NCBI GenBank assembly: GCA_009760855.2
Contig: WPIO01000001.1
Span: 18,169,001 to 18,233,000 of the forward strand
Reading direction: 5' to 3'
Source: Cristatella mucedo
Taxonomy: Eukaryota > Bryozoa > Phylactolaemata > Cristatellidae
Length of the DNA stretch: 64,000 nucleotides
Part shown: one piece after another, positions 47,924-58,476 of the stretch
Layout of the letters: every line of letters starts with the position of its first letter
How positions within the stretch are numbered: position 1 is the stretch's first letter
The notes under the pieces: generated by a model
What the model saw: the letters and a program-made list of their open reading frames with translations, nothing else
What the model was told of the DNA's origin: nothing
Databases searched by the model: none
Program-made: the position numbers and the translations under genes

Positions 47924-48630
47924 TCGTGACATCCCGTCTCGACTTCTGCAACTCACTGCTTACTGGCCTACCAGCATGTGCGATCAGGCAATTACAGCTG
48001 GTGCAAAACTCTGCAGCTAGGCTTGTCTGTCGTGAGTGTCGCAGTTGCCACATTACTCCACTTCTCACCGACCTGCACTGGCTATCAGTCAAGAAACGGA
48101 TTGACTTCAAGGTTTTGTCCCTCACTTTTAGGTCACTTCATTCTATGGCTCCAGCCAATCTCTCAGATATACTCCCCCATCAGGCCAAGCATCGTACCAC
48201 CCGCTTTTCGGAATCCAACAGACTACAAATACCCGGTACAAACCTTAAATCCTTTGGAGACCGTGCATTTAGTTCGTATGCTCCCAAAGCCTGGAACTCC
48301 CTCCCGACCTGCGTCAGAACATCCCCTGACCCGACCACATTTAAAAAGAACTTAAAAGCACACCTATTTAGGACAGCATTTAGTGGGTCCCTGGGATTCG
48401 TCCTTGATGTGCTTATGTGTGCTGACACTGTGCATGCTGCCAGTAACCACATTGGCATACTGACCCTGTGCATGTCACCCCTAACCATGTTATTCATTTT
48501 GTTTGTTTATCAAGCATGATTGTACTCACCATTCAATTGCATTTCCCTTTGCAGCAAATGTAAAGCGCCTAGAGTGAGATTAAGTTCTCTGAGGGCGCTT
48601 TATCAAGTGCATTATTATTATTATTATTAT
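47924..48630 (+). mobile_element. second, shorter family 1 LINE in tandem
   Basis: It begins at CGTGACATCCCGTCTCGAC, an internal position of the same family, and ends in the hairpin and (ATT)n. Fifteen bases (47,909-47,923) separate it from the first copy's tail. Confidence 0.93.
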
Positions 48631-48631
48631 A

Positions 48632-49150
48632 TATCAAAAATATAACCAGTAGGAATCCTCACTGTTCCAGCTGCTATATAATCCAAAGGTTTTTCATCAC
48701 AATTCAAACCAGGAACAAATATTTCAAATTCGCTATTAAAGCATCTACTTAATTTTAGTACATGTAATCCAAGTGAACACTGAGCTAAATATTGTTTTGA
48801 AATACATTCTTCAACTATACTTCTACTCCATAAACAATTTATCTCAATCAATGTATCTTCATCTATTATACCATCAGGTGAATGCCTACAAACTCCACCA
48901 CTAACGATACAATCATTAGAATTTTCAATCTTTCGATCTAGTTTCATTTCTAGAAATTTGCTAGCAATAGGCTCAGACACTTTTCCAAACAACATTTGTG
49001 GAAATCTCATAGGATAACTGTTAGAAATATATATTTTTTTAGTTTTCTATTAGCAATAATATCAATATCATATATTTTTTGTGCTCCAAATTTGTGCTCC
49101 AAAAACCATATCATTTCCTGGAATAGAATAAACTTCTGATCCACTAATAT
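48632..49150 (-). pseudogene. YqaJ-type viral nuclease fragment
   Basis: The reading frame 49,010-48,636 contains MLFGKVSEPIASKFLEM and SPDGIIDEDTLIEINCLW, the glutamate helix and the SPDG..(I/V)E(I/V)(K/N) catalytic strand of the lambda-exonuclease/YqaJ fold. These nucleases process DNA ends for recombination (known). The usual Lys of ExK is Asn here. The upstream part continues in another frame with TGA at 49,170, and the downstream end was cut by the LINE at 48,630. Whether 49,150-49,350 belongs to it or to the capsid gene is unresolved. Confidence 0.6.
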
Positions 49151-49354
49151 TCAAACTCATAGCTCTCTTTCAATCATCAGACCCTCGAATACAATTTTTT
49201 GCATTATATTTAGATATTATGTTTTTGTTAAAAATCTTTTTCATCATTAACAAATATTCCTTTACTAAAAGTAAAGTTAGCTCCATTACCATTAGATTTT
49301 AGTTCTGCACTATTCTCACAAATAGAGGATCAATACTTGTGTTCCATCATTTGG

Positions 49355-50758
49355 TTAAGCAGAATTGAGTTCAATAGTTACATCAAGTCTAGAAGTTACT
49401 CCAAGAGGCTCATCATCATATTGCAAGTCAATAACATGAATTGGATAAAGAGTCAACCACTCAGGATAAGTAATACCAACAGGTTCAGTAACTTCCTTAT
49501 GACCAAGATATTGTTTTCTGAATGTTGTGAAATTCATATATACTGGAGAACACTTTCCAAATTTTGGCGCACTATTTCTTAGAACAGTAGGATATTGTTT
49601 AGATTCATTAGCAAGTACACCAACACTTTTAATATTACAGTAATTTTAAGTACAAGGATTACCAGTATAACTACCAAATTTGTTGTAATTTTGAGCTGCA
49701 ATAATCAGCCATCTAACTTTATCAATTGTATTTCGAACTGATAGGGTTTTAGTAAATTTACTGCCTTGATTAAGACTACTTACAGTAATATTTTCATATC
49801 GTCTAACTCTGTAGTTGAGTCTTACTTTTTTTTATCTTTCACTTGAAATATCAGAAAGTGATCTTTGAACACTTTCTTTAGGAACTACACATGGTACCAT
49901 AAGTCTCATTTTTGACATTGCAATTTTGAATCTAGTCCAAACACCATCTCCATTATTTACAACAACTCCTCTAGTAGTGATAGTATTAGCATTATTTGCA
50001 GCAAGACCAGTTGCACCTGTCATAATAGCATCATAATCAAATCCACCAACACAAGTCATTTCAAGTGTAAAAGGAATATTATAAAGAATTGTATTCATAT
50101 CAGCATAAAAACCATAAATTCGTGATAGTGGAAGAGCAATACTAAACGTTCCAACATTACTATCAACAAGATTGTTTATAAGAGCTCTTCTATATAGGAA
50201 TCCAATATTCGAACAAGTATTTCCATTTGTTATATTTACTGCAGAAGCACTGGGACTACTATAAGAATTATGTAAAGTCATATCATCCAGTTGATAAGCT
50301 TAATCTTTTTCCATCCAGTTGCAAGACCCCCAGTCATGTTATGATCATTTGGATAGCATAGAAGTCCCATTAATGTTGAAATACTTCCAACTCCTTCTTT
50401 TAGTGGAAGACTTTCAATTTCTTCAGTACCAAGTCTAATTCTCATACTACTAAGCAACCAAGCACCAGCATGGTTAACAAGTCCAGCAGCAAGACTTCTT
50501 TTTGAGTTCAACTATATTGTTAGGAATAGCAGCATCTGGTGTTTCAAGTTTGCCCTCAAGTAAAAGGTAAGCATCAGATAGGACATAACATGTTTGTTGT
50601 TCACCAGGAACAATCAACGTAACTCGTTGACCAGCAACGTTACCTGTTTCCTTTCCATTCATTAGATACAATTCCCGAAATTGATAATCTTAAAGTTTAT
50701 AATCAGGAAAATCAGCATCCCCCAATTCAAGTATATTATCTATAGGTGCACCTCCCAT
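49355..50758 (-). pseudogene. MCP: major capsid protein (double jelly-roll)
   Basis: The start is ATG 50,758, 16 bases after TTATATAGA. In order: an N-terminal strand region with RVTLIVPGEQQ and YLLLEGKLET, SMRIRLGTEEIESL, a central part with FSIALPLSRIYGF and NTILYNIPFTLEMTC, DGVWTRFKIAMSKMRLMVP, and a C-terminal jelly roll with YPEWLTLYPIHVIDL. These match the Polinton major capsid protein, which builds the icosahedral shell. Length (about 470-520 residues) is typical. TAA codons occur at 50,690, 49,832, 49,646 and 49,355. Frameshifts lie near 50,508 and 50,285. From 50,281 to 49,355 the frame is otherwise unbroken. Confidence 0.85.
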
Positions 50759-50817
50759 TTTCTTCTCTATATAAACAACTAAACATTAATTTCTCTTTTG
50801 AATATATAAGCCAGCTC

Positions 50818-51383
50818 CTATTTTTTCCTCATATCACCACCATAACCATCAGATCTAGAACCATAAGGTACAACAGCTTTGGTACTAATTACTTTCTCTA
50901 TTTCTTTATATGCTTTAGGATCATTCTCCCTTTAAGAGTCTCTGAATAATCTTCTAAATCTTCTTCTTCTATCTTTGCTTTTCTACTCTTTTTACTTGTT
51001 GGTCCAAGTTTTTCAAGCATAGCACGTTTAATCTCAAGATCCATCTCTTTAATCTTTCTATCGTAATCTTCTTCTGTCTTTCGATTTTCAAGTTCATATT
51101 CAAGCTCTTTCTTTATTTTACCTTCTTCAAGTTTATCATCCAAACTTCTACGTTTTTTAGCGTATTCTTGATCTATCTTTTCTTTCTTTGTTTGCAGTTC
51201 AATCAGTTTTCTTGCTTGGTGCATTTCGATACCTTTGTTAGCCATATCCATACTTGGACCTGTTAAACTAGTTACAACATGTGCTACTTTACCAGCACTA
51301 TTAATTACTTTATCTAGTAATCCAGATCCATGATATTTACCTCCATGTACTCTACCATGACTAACTCTCGCATAGCTACCCAT
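50818..51383 (-). CDS. coiled-coil virion protein, unknown
   Basis: The start at 51,383 follows AATATAGAGCA. The N-terminus is basic and Gly/His-rich (SHGRVHGGKYHGSGLLDKV), residues about 60-150 form a strongly charged heptad-like helix (KKEKIDQEYAKKRRSLDDKL), and the tail continues after a one-base shift near 50,935 to DGYGGDMRKK and TAG 50,818. It sits between the major capsid and penton-like genes, so a minor structural or core role is likely (inferred). No family name. Confidence 0.6.
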
Positions 51384-51392
51384 TGCTCTATA

Positions 51393-52304
51393 TTACTTTG
51401 AAATTTCTATTGTTGCAACTACATCAGTAATGATATTTACAGGATTTCTATTTTGATCACTTAGTCCTATTTTAAAACTACTTATTGAATCTATATCACC
51501 ACGTGTTGGTAAATACAATATATTAGCAATATGTAGATCAACCTTATCACCAGGATTAATGTAACCAATATATATAATATATAAAGATGAAAATTGCTCT
51601 ACAAATCCTTTTCTTCTTTCTATATAATTCTTAAATGGATCAACTAAATCACAATCTACACTAATCCATCGAATTCCCTTATTATCTGGCAATGTCATTT
51701 TCTTCCATGCCTTGCATATACTTGTGAAATACATAGCTTTTGCTATTGCTTCATAAGGAGTTTCCATAACATCTTTATCATCAAATGTTCCTTGTTGATT
51801 TGAGTTGAAACCTAGTGTATCTCCAATTGAATTTATAACTCCAGTAGCATTACTTCCAAGTAATACAACATAATCACCAACTACTTGCATTAATATTCTA
51901 TCATCTGTATCAACACTAAAATTAATTCCAGTACTATTTCTGTTATTAGAATTATGAAAAGCACCAACTGTTGGTGATGTTGTTGACTTTACTCCATCTT
52001 TTACAGTTACAATAGTTTTTACTTGTGGTTCTTGTAATACTTTGTTTAGAGCAGCAACAATTTTATTTGTATCATAATATCCAGGAGGAATTATCACATA
52101 TGTATTACCAATATCATTTAAATTCGATCTATACCCAAATGTATCATTAACATCTGCAAAAAAATTTACGACAACTTTATTAGTATAAGTAAACTCTACT
52201 CCACGTAAACCAATTTTATTATAACCTGAATCAGATCCAAGTATAATTGGTGGCACTAATGTTTTTGATTATTAACTACTTGTTCTAGTTAATCTTATAG
52301 ACAT
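51393..52304 (-). CDS. penton-like minor capsid protein 1
   Basis: Starting at ATG 52,304 after TTAATATAGGAAA, codons 11 and 12 are two consecutive TAA. The frame is then open for 287 codons to TAA 51,393. The pattern YVIIPPGYYDTNKIVAALNK, a Gly/Asn-rich middle and SSFKIGLSDQNRNPVN resemble the single-jelly-roll minor capsid (penton) proteins of Polintons. If the two TAA codons are true stops, a GTG at 52,256 is the only early start left, with no motif in front. The next gene starts 6 bases after its stop, in the same frame. Confidence 0.65.
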
Positions 52305-52308
52305 TTTC

Positions 52309-52939
52309 CTATATTAAATTTCAAGAATTTCTATAAAAACTAATTTGTTGAGAACTAAAATCTAAAATTTTTAGATTCTGATCAGTAATAGTAATCACTA
52401 TATCAGAAATAGAATCACTAGTAACATTATGGTGTTCAATAGTATTTGGTTCATGAATTATTTGATCCCATGGGGATGCATTGTAAGCGAAACTTCTTAA
52501 TAATTGTGTTTCATTTCCATTCATTAAACTTGTTCCACTAGCTACAATATTACAATTTACAAGTATAAGATTTATATCAGAAACAAAAACTTTATTTTCA
52601 GGAGAAAACCTAACATTAGGTGTACAAACAACAGGAGTTATCCTAGGATACATTTTTGAAAAGTCTGGATCAGTTGTATAAGGATCACCAGTAAAACCAA
52701 GAACACTAGAAATACTAGATTTACTAGCAAGAAATATCCAAACAACAGCATTTTAATCCAAGAATTAGCAGTAGCAGTATCATCACTTATTACAAATTCA
52801 TCGTGTTAATTTTACTTTTAACAGGGTTAGTATTTCCAGTTATATTAAATACGTATCCCTCTTTACTTGCTTGACTAGATTTTCTAATACTTTCAACACT
52901 CTTAAATATATCGTTAACACTTTTTAACAAATCACTCAT
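52309..52939 (-). pseudogene. penton-like minor capsid protein 2
   Basis: The ATG at 52,939 overlaps the stop of the preceding gene (ATGA). The first part (SDLLKSVNDIFKSVESI) and the middle are split by one-base shifts near 52,805 and 52,755. From 52,720 down the frame has FVSDINLILVNCNIVASGTS, a SFAYN segment and DIVITITDQNLKILDF, a pattern typical of Polinton minor capsid proteins. TGA 52,321 is followed four codons later by TAG 52,309. That TAG lies inside the start motif of the next gene. Confidence 0.65.
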
Positions 52940-52988
52940 TTCTGTATATTATATAAAAGATTGTTTATTTTTTCAACATAAGACTTTG
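52936..52988 (-). pseudogene. 3' end of the gene split by a LINE
   Basis: The codons after the LINE (RKAPKSYVEKINNLL) continue the frame of the gene at 54,588-54,901 and end at TGA 52,936. The TGA overlaps the next ATG. Confidence 0.6.
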
Positions 52989-53000
52989 GGGCTTTTCTAG

Positions 53001-53033
<33 letters not shown>

Positions 53034-54587
53034 TTGCACTTGATAAAGCGCCCTCAGAGAACTTAATATCTTTCTAGGCGTTTTACAATTGCTGCATAAT
53101 GAAATGCAATTGAATAGTAAGTAAAATCATGCTTGAAAAACAAACAAAATGAGTAATATGGTTAGGGGTAAAATGCACATGGTCAGCATGCAAATGTGAT
53201 TAGTGGCAGCATGCACAGTGTCAGCACGCATAAGCACATCAAGGACGAATCACAGGGACCCACTAAATGCTGTCCTAAATAGATGTGTTTTTAAGTTTCT
53301 TTTAAATGTGGTCAGGTCATGGGATGTTCTGACGCAGGTCGGGAGGGAGTTCCAGGCTTTGGGAGCATACGAGCTGAATGCACGGTCTCCAAAGGATTTA
53401 AGGTTTGTACGAGGTATTTGTAGACTGATGGATTCCGAAAAGCTGGTGGTACGATGCTTGGCCTGATGGGGTAGTATGTCGGAGAGATAGGCTGGAGCCA
53501 TAGAATGAAGAGACCTAAAAGTGAGCGACAAAACCTTGAAGTCAATCCGTTGCTTGACTGGTAACCAGTGCAGGTCGGCGAGAAGTGGAGTAATGTGGCA
53601 ACTGCGACGCTCACGACAGACAAGCCTAGCTGCAGAGTTTTGCACCAGCTGCAATCGCCTGATCGTACATGCTGGTAGGCCAGTAAGCAGTGAGTTGCAG
53701 AAGTCGAGACGTGATGTCACGAATGCATGGACCAACTTGGACGTGGTATCTTTATCTAAACAAGCCCGAATTTTAGCAATGTTATGAAGCTGAAAATAGG
53801 CGGATTTGACTGTGGAGCTGATATGGTCGTCTAACGAGAGGTCGCTTTGGAATATGACACCTAGATTTCGAGCTGATTCAACTGGAGATATGCTGGCAGA
53901 GCCAATTTTGAGCGTCAACCTTTCCAATATCTGAATCAAACTGGGTTTGCCCATAACTAGTAAGTTAGTTTTATCATCGTTTAGTTTTAGAAAATTTGCT
54001 GCCATCCATGATCGGATGTCATCAATGCATGCAGCAAGTGAGTTGAGAGAATTTGAGGTGCTCGAAGGCTGGGAGGGATCAAATTAAAGGTACAACTGAG
54101 TGTCATCCGCGTAGAAGTGAAAGCCTAGATTGTGCTTGGCAATCACATCAGCAAGAGGCAGAGTATAAACCGTGAAAAGAACCGGACCTAGCACGGAGCC
54201 CTGAGGTACTCCATGTTTTAGAGGTACTTCAGATGATCTTTGTCCATTCACGTCAACACTCTGGAGTCTCCCGCTGAGATAGGACCTGAACCACTGCAGA
54301 GCAGTGCTAGTGATGCCCAGGCGAGATGAGAGGCGCTCTAGAAGTACTTTTTGATCGATGGTATCAAAAGCTGCCGAAAGATAGAGCAAAACAAGTAGAG
54401 ACACTCTACCCATGTCTGCATTCCTAAGTAGGTCGTTGTATACCCGAAGCAATGCTGACTCGGTGGAGTGATTAGCTCTAAAGCCAGACTAGAACTTACT
54501 AGCAAGGTGTGAGGTTTCGATGTAGGAGTTCAGCTGGTCTGCCACGACCCGTTCCAGTGTCTTTGATAGGAATGGTAGAAGGGAGAC
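52989..54587 (-). mobile_element. family 1 LINE inserted in a viral gene
   Basis: The reverse strand carries SLLPFLSKTLERVVADQL at its 5' end, VPQGSVLGPVLFTVYTLPL, HFYADDTQLYL and a 251-codon open C-terminal region (54,005-53,250), then the hairpin and (AAT)n. TCTAGAT stands at both junctions (52,984 and 54,586), a short target duplication. Confidence 0.95.
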
Positions 54588-54901
54588 TCTAGATCTAGCA
54601 AGATAATCAGCAGCAGCACTAATAGAACTTACAACTCCTTTATTACCAGCAGCAAGTTCACGCAACCATAAATCAATCCTGTCAAAAACTTTTTTTTCAC
54701 TACTTACAACTAAAGGAATTTCTTCTACTTCTTGACCTGTTGCTTCTGGTTTAAACTTTGATCCAAGATAGTTCACAAGCCAATCTTCTGCTTTTCTTCT
54801 TTTCACTTTATAATGTAATTATGTAAAGATATTGCAAATAGATCATTCAAATAATTCTTTTCTTTTTTACTTTCATTTAGATTATTTAGAGTTTCTCTCA
54901 T
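54588..54901 (-). pseudogene. unknown viral protein, interrupted by a LINE
   Basis: A likely start is ATG 54,901, eight bases after the preceding stop. The first 32 codons are lysine/asparagine-rich. A one-base shift near 54,808 leads into a frame with RRKAEDWLVNYLGSKFKPEA and FDRIDLWLRELAAGNKG. The same stretch can be read without a shift, in frame with the preceding gene, if TAA and TGA are sense codons, but it would then carry a dense run of them. I recognise no family. Confidence 0.5.
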
Positions 54902-54908
54902 TTTTTAG

Positions 54909-55547
54909 TTATTTTGCCTTTAGTGAGTCCAATAATAACTTTTTTTCAGTTTGTGCTGCAGGTGGTTCAATAGGTAGAGTAATTGCGAGAGGATCAAATT
55001 ATTTTATTTCTTTTACTTTTGCCTTTTTCTTAGGTCTCATACCAGTTCAAGGATTAACATTAAGTTGATCTGCAATTCCTTTCTGAAGTTCATCAATAGA
55101 ACGTCTTACTTCTGGATTAGCTGTATGTGTCTTCGATTGATTTGCAATATTAATCGCTTTTTTATATTTTCCTTCTGCAATAGCAGTAAATCCTTTTTTA
55201 ACTACACTAGAAATATCTGCAGGTGCTTTTTGTTCTAATACTATTTTCATTTGTTCACTTTGCTCCATTTGAATTGCAAGTTTAGGTCTAACTTTTTTTG
55301 GTTTATCAATAACAACCTTACCTGAATTATCAGTTGATTTCTCTAATGCACGTTCATTCAATTCATGTTCTACTCTATCTCTTGCAATCATTTCTGCCTC
55401 AATTATTTGTATCTCTTGACTATTATCAAGTATAGTAGCAACACATAAACTTTCTAAATTATTATGTTCAGTCTCTAGATCTAATGCTTCTTTAACACTT
55501 CCTCTATGAGGTTTACTCGTACTTGCATATAATTTACTGTTAAACAT
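54909..55547 (-). CDS. unknown viral protein, two in-frame stops
   Basis: From ATG 55,547 (after ATATAGGAAA) the frame is open for 166 codons, hydrophilic and helix-prone (RVEHELNERALEKSTDN, KKVRPKLAIQMEQSEQMK). It continues through TGA 55,047 and TAA 54,999 with protein-like content (KKKAKVKEIK, FDPLAITLPIEPPAAQ) to TAA 54,909. There is no frameshift in 213 codons. It lies just downstream of the ATPase. Function unknown. Confidence 0.6.
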
Positions 55548-55557
55548 TTTCCTATAT

Positions 55558-56231
55558 CTATAAAGTATTAAAAATAGTTATTAATTGTTTACCTTTACTA
55601 TCTACACTCCAAAATATTCCTTCTGATTCAGTTTTAGTTAAGTCGATAACACAATATCCAAATCTATTTCTAGTACAAGATTTTACCAATTCTTTAAACT
55701 GTCTTTTATCTTTATCGCCAACATACGCATTACGAATTTATTCTATATCAGTAGTATTTTGTTTAAAGATAATAATAATGTTTATATTGTTTCTTATTTC
55801 TCTTCTAGGATATTAGTAAATCCTTGAGCAAGATAAAATATATTCAATAATTTATTCCTATCACGTGTGAAATAATCTAAGATTGTTTATTGATCTCCTT
55901 TCATCAAATCATCTAGTACAACAACATTCTTACAATTCTTATAAGAATCAACTTCAGGCATTTCATCAACACCATTAACCCAAACATATCAATGCTTTTT
56001 TTTAGTCATTGACATAAGACCACGATATAATTTTTGATCTAAACTTGAAGCAATGACTGTACAAGTATCACAATTGACCATTCCATAGAAGATCCAATTC
56101 ATTACTAACTGTGATCTGCCTGTTCCACTTGGTCCAAGTACTAATGCTCTAATAGGTACTTTAGGCAAAGGCTCTTTATGTCCAGTATCTACATCTTGTC
56201 CGAAATTAAAAGCTCTAACTCTCAACGACAT
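55558..56231 (-). pseudogene. ATP: genome-packaging ATPase (FtsK/HerA superfamily)
   Basis: Near the N-terminus RALVLGPSGTGRSQLV is a P-loop and CKNVVVLDDLMKGDQ a Walker B strand with Asp-Asp. DYFTRDRNKLLNIFYLAQ is the sensor region. This pump loads the viral genome into the capsid (known). The P-loop Lys is Arg here, which would normally abolish ATP hydrolysis. TGA 55,989 and TAA 55,887 interrupt, one frameshift lies near 55,798, TAA 55,738 follows, and the end is TAG 55,558, overlapping the start motif of the next gene. Its start is 20 bases from the divergent protease gene. Confidence 0.85.
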
Positions 56232-56251
56232 TTTTCCATACTATAATAGAT
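56232..56251. promoter_or_regulatory. 20-bp bidirectional start region (ATPase / protease)
   Basis: Divergent ATG codons at 56,231 (-) and 56,252 (+) are separated by a sequence with CTATAATAGAT forward and TATTATAGTATGG in reverse. Confidence 0.65.
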
Positions 56252-56960
56252 ATGGAAATGTATTGTCTTAAGTATAAAATACAAATTTATACAATTCATG
56301 AAGATTATGTTGAGGTGGAAAAGCTCAAAAGGAATGAGAAGAATGTCAAAAAAGGTGTTTGTACTATATGTGATAGTAAGAAGTCAAAGTTTGTCAAACT
56401 AATAGCTACACCCGTTAACGTTGGTAAAGGAGTATTAGCTCATGGAAGAAGACATGGACTTGGATTGACAGGAGAAGGAGTTTTAGCTCATGGGTGAAAA
56501 CATAGTTCTTGTGTAGAAGATAAACAACAAATACTTGCTGAACTTAAAAAGACTATTGAAAAACTAAAAAAATAAAGTCAGCACCATTAACAGATCTAAA
56601 AATATATAACCATATAAAAGAATTAGATATAAAGAACTTTAGAGAAGTCTTTGCAAGAGATGGACTAACAAAACCACTAGAAAATGAATGTCTTATTTGT
56701 AATACAGGAGAATCAGATTTAGCAATATATCATTGGGTAGCACTTAAAAAGAAGGTAAACAAAGTTTCTACTTTGATTCGTTTGGAGCTCCACCAATGCC
56801 AGAAGTAATAAATTATTTTTTGGTTACACCAAGCTTTAAGACATTAATCCTACAAGAATATAATCAAACGGATTGTGGAAGAAGATGTCTCATTTTTCTA
56901 AAAACTAATGCAAGAAACAGATTTTGGAAAGACAATGCAATTATTAATTTAATGATTTAA
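56252..56960 (+). pseudogene. PRO: adenain-like cysteine protease with N-terminal zinc ribbon
   Basis: The N-terminus MEMYCLKYKIQ and GVCTICDSKKSKFVK is a zinc ribbon whose first pair has lost its second Cys (Tyr). A short repeat (GVLAHGRRHG, then GVLAHG) ends at TGA 56,495. After a shift in an A run near 56,570 comes the protease: NFREVFARDGL, the catalytic His in YHWVALKK, and, after another shift near 56,757, FYFDSFGAPP with the Asp and YNQTDCGRRCLIFL with the Gln and nucleophilic Cys. Such enzymes cleave capsid precursors (known). Catalytic residues are present. End at TAA 56,958. Confidence 0.82.
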
Positions 56961-56984
56961 ACATTTTCTTTTCCTTGTATAAAA

Positions 56985-57513
56985 ATGGATAATAAAAAAT
57001 GTGTAGTACTTATACATTCTTTTGTAATCATCCCAAAAGGAAAACCTGCTCGTGTTCATATTGAAGAGAAAACTACTAAAGATTCTAAACCTTACTTCAA
57101 TGCATGGATCTATATCATTGAAGATATTAGACCAGCTCTAGAAGATATTGTCATAATAGAGCAAGTATAAAACCTGAATACAATGATTATGATTTATCAC
57201 AACGATTAACTATTGGAGTAAGAAGTGCCTTTGGTATTAAACCAAGTATATTCTTTGACCAAAAAAACAAACAACTAAAATTCAGTAGTATTGTTGATGT
57301 AATTCAAAAACTTGGTAATGGCTTTGTTATCACTGGTATTTTTGATGGTGTATATGCAACTAAAGACACTTACAGTTCTGAAGAGAGACTTAATATTAGA
57401 CTAAAACTAGATCAAGTTAAAGTTTATAATGTTGTTAAAAGAGGTGAATTCAATCCTTCAATCCTGCTGAGTATTGAACAAAAAAAACACAAACATAAAT
57501 ACATAAAGCAATA
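56985..57513 (+). pseudogene. unknown viral protein
   Basis: The start follows TTGTATAAAA. The first 60 codons (CVVLIHSFVIIPKGKPARVH) are open to a TAA at 57,168. From about 57,150 the next frame continues for 115 codons (LSQRLTIGVRSAFGIKPSIF, VIQKLGNGFVITGIFDGVYA) to TAA 57,511, so one base was gained or lost. It overlaps the 3' end of the PLA2 gene on the other strand by about 55 bases. No recognised family. Confidence 0.55.
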
Positions 57514-58261
57514 AAAATAAAATCCTACCAACAGTACCACGGGCGTAATTCTCAATTTTATTTAGACTAGTAGGATTACTAACTTTATCTTTTAGAAAGT
57601 CAGTTGCAAATGAATCATTCAACATACCATCAATACCGAGGCCTAATTTGTCTTTTGCCATTATTACAGCTGCAACAGTTTTAGCATATTCTCTAACATA
57701 AGAAGGCTGACGTGGATCAAGAGCAATACGATCAGCAGATTCTGCTAATACAAGATCAGATAAATTTCATATCTCTGTTCGTCTAGGTTCTGGCATAGAA
57801 CTTGTTTGTGTATAGTCATGGTCATGGACGAGGGCAGGTTTGCCTAAATCATTTACCCCCTCATAATTTTCTTCCATACGTTGAGTAAATTTTGTTCCAG
57901 GTCCAACTTGACTATATTTATTTGTATTATTAAAATTTTCATTTGGAACCAATTCTGATTTTACTCCTGCTGGAAGACACATATGCATCTCACGGTTTCC
58001 AGTAAGTTTGTTTATGAAATCTACTAATCAACTACCAACTTTTCTATTTGCTTTTAGTTATTTAAGAGAAAGATTCAATTGTAATCCAGTAATTTTAGAT
58101 TTACTCTTTTTAATTCTGTTTAGTTGAGTCATTGTAACAAGAATAGGAACAGAACCTGTTAAATCAGAATGTTTTAAACGAATTGAAATGGCTTCTGTTG
58201 ATTTATAAATTTGATTCAGTTGGTGTTCAGAGAGAGCGAGTCTTACTTCTTGATATTCCAT
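57458..58261 (-). CDS. virion protein with phospholipase A2 domain and membrane tail
   Basis: The start after TTTATATAGA (58,261) gives an N-terminal region shared with other Polinton minor proteins (TQLNRIKKSKSKITGLQLNL). The frame runs without a shift through TAA 58,058, TGA 58,028 and TGA 57,767 to 57,458. The middle contains YSQVGPGTKF, the calcium-binding loop, and VHDHDY, the catalytic His-Asp pair of parvovirus-type secreted PLA2 domains, used to breach endosomes (known). The C-terminus is hydrophobic (ILFLLLYVFMFVFFL). The TAA at 58,058 falls where I expect Gln in relatives, from memory only. Confidence 0.78.
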
Positions 58262-58298
58262 TCTATATAAATTAAATAATAAAAAATTATTTTATACG

Positions 58299-58430
58299 AT
58301 GGAAACAGATAGAATTGTTGAATAAATTGCTGAATGTTATCAAATATCATCTATGTTAGTTTCTGATGCAAATGAAGTGATAAACTTGATAAATGATTTA
58401 CAATATCAATTGAGAATTACAGAAAAATAA
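58299..58430 (+). CDS. small viral ORF (44 codons)
   Basis: An ATG after TTTTATACG is divergent from the PLA2 gene with 37 bases between starts. One TAA (58,323) follows codon 8. The rest (CYQISSMLVSDANEVINLIN) is helix-like and ends at TAA 58,428. Unknown. Confidence 0.4.
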
Positions 58431-58476
58431 TTTTATATAATTATTTTAAACAATTAAAAGAACGATATATAGAAAA

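Noticed and set aside
54588..55547. One fused gene reading TAA and TGA as sense from 55,547 to 54,588
   Set aside because: The frame is formally open, but 54,812-54,905 would need six such codons in about 32, while an alternative frame there is free of stops and begins with an ATG. Two genes with a single shift is more economical.
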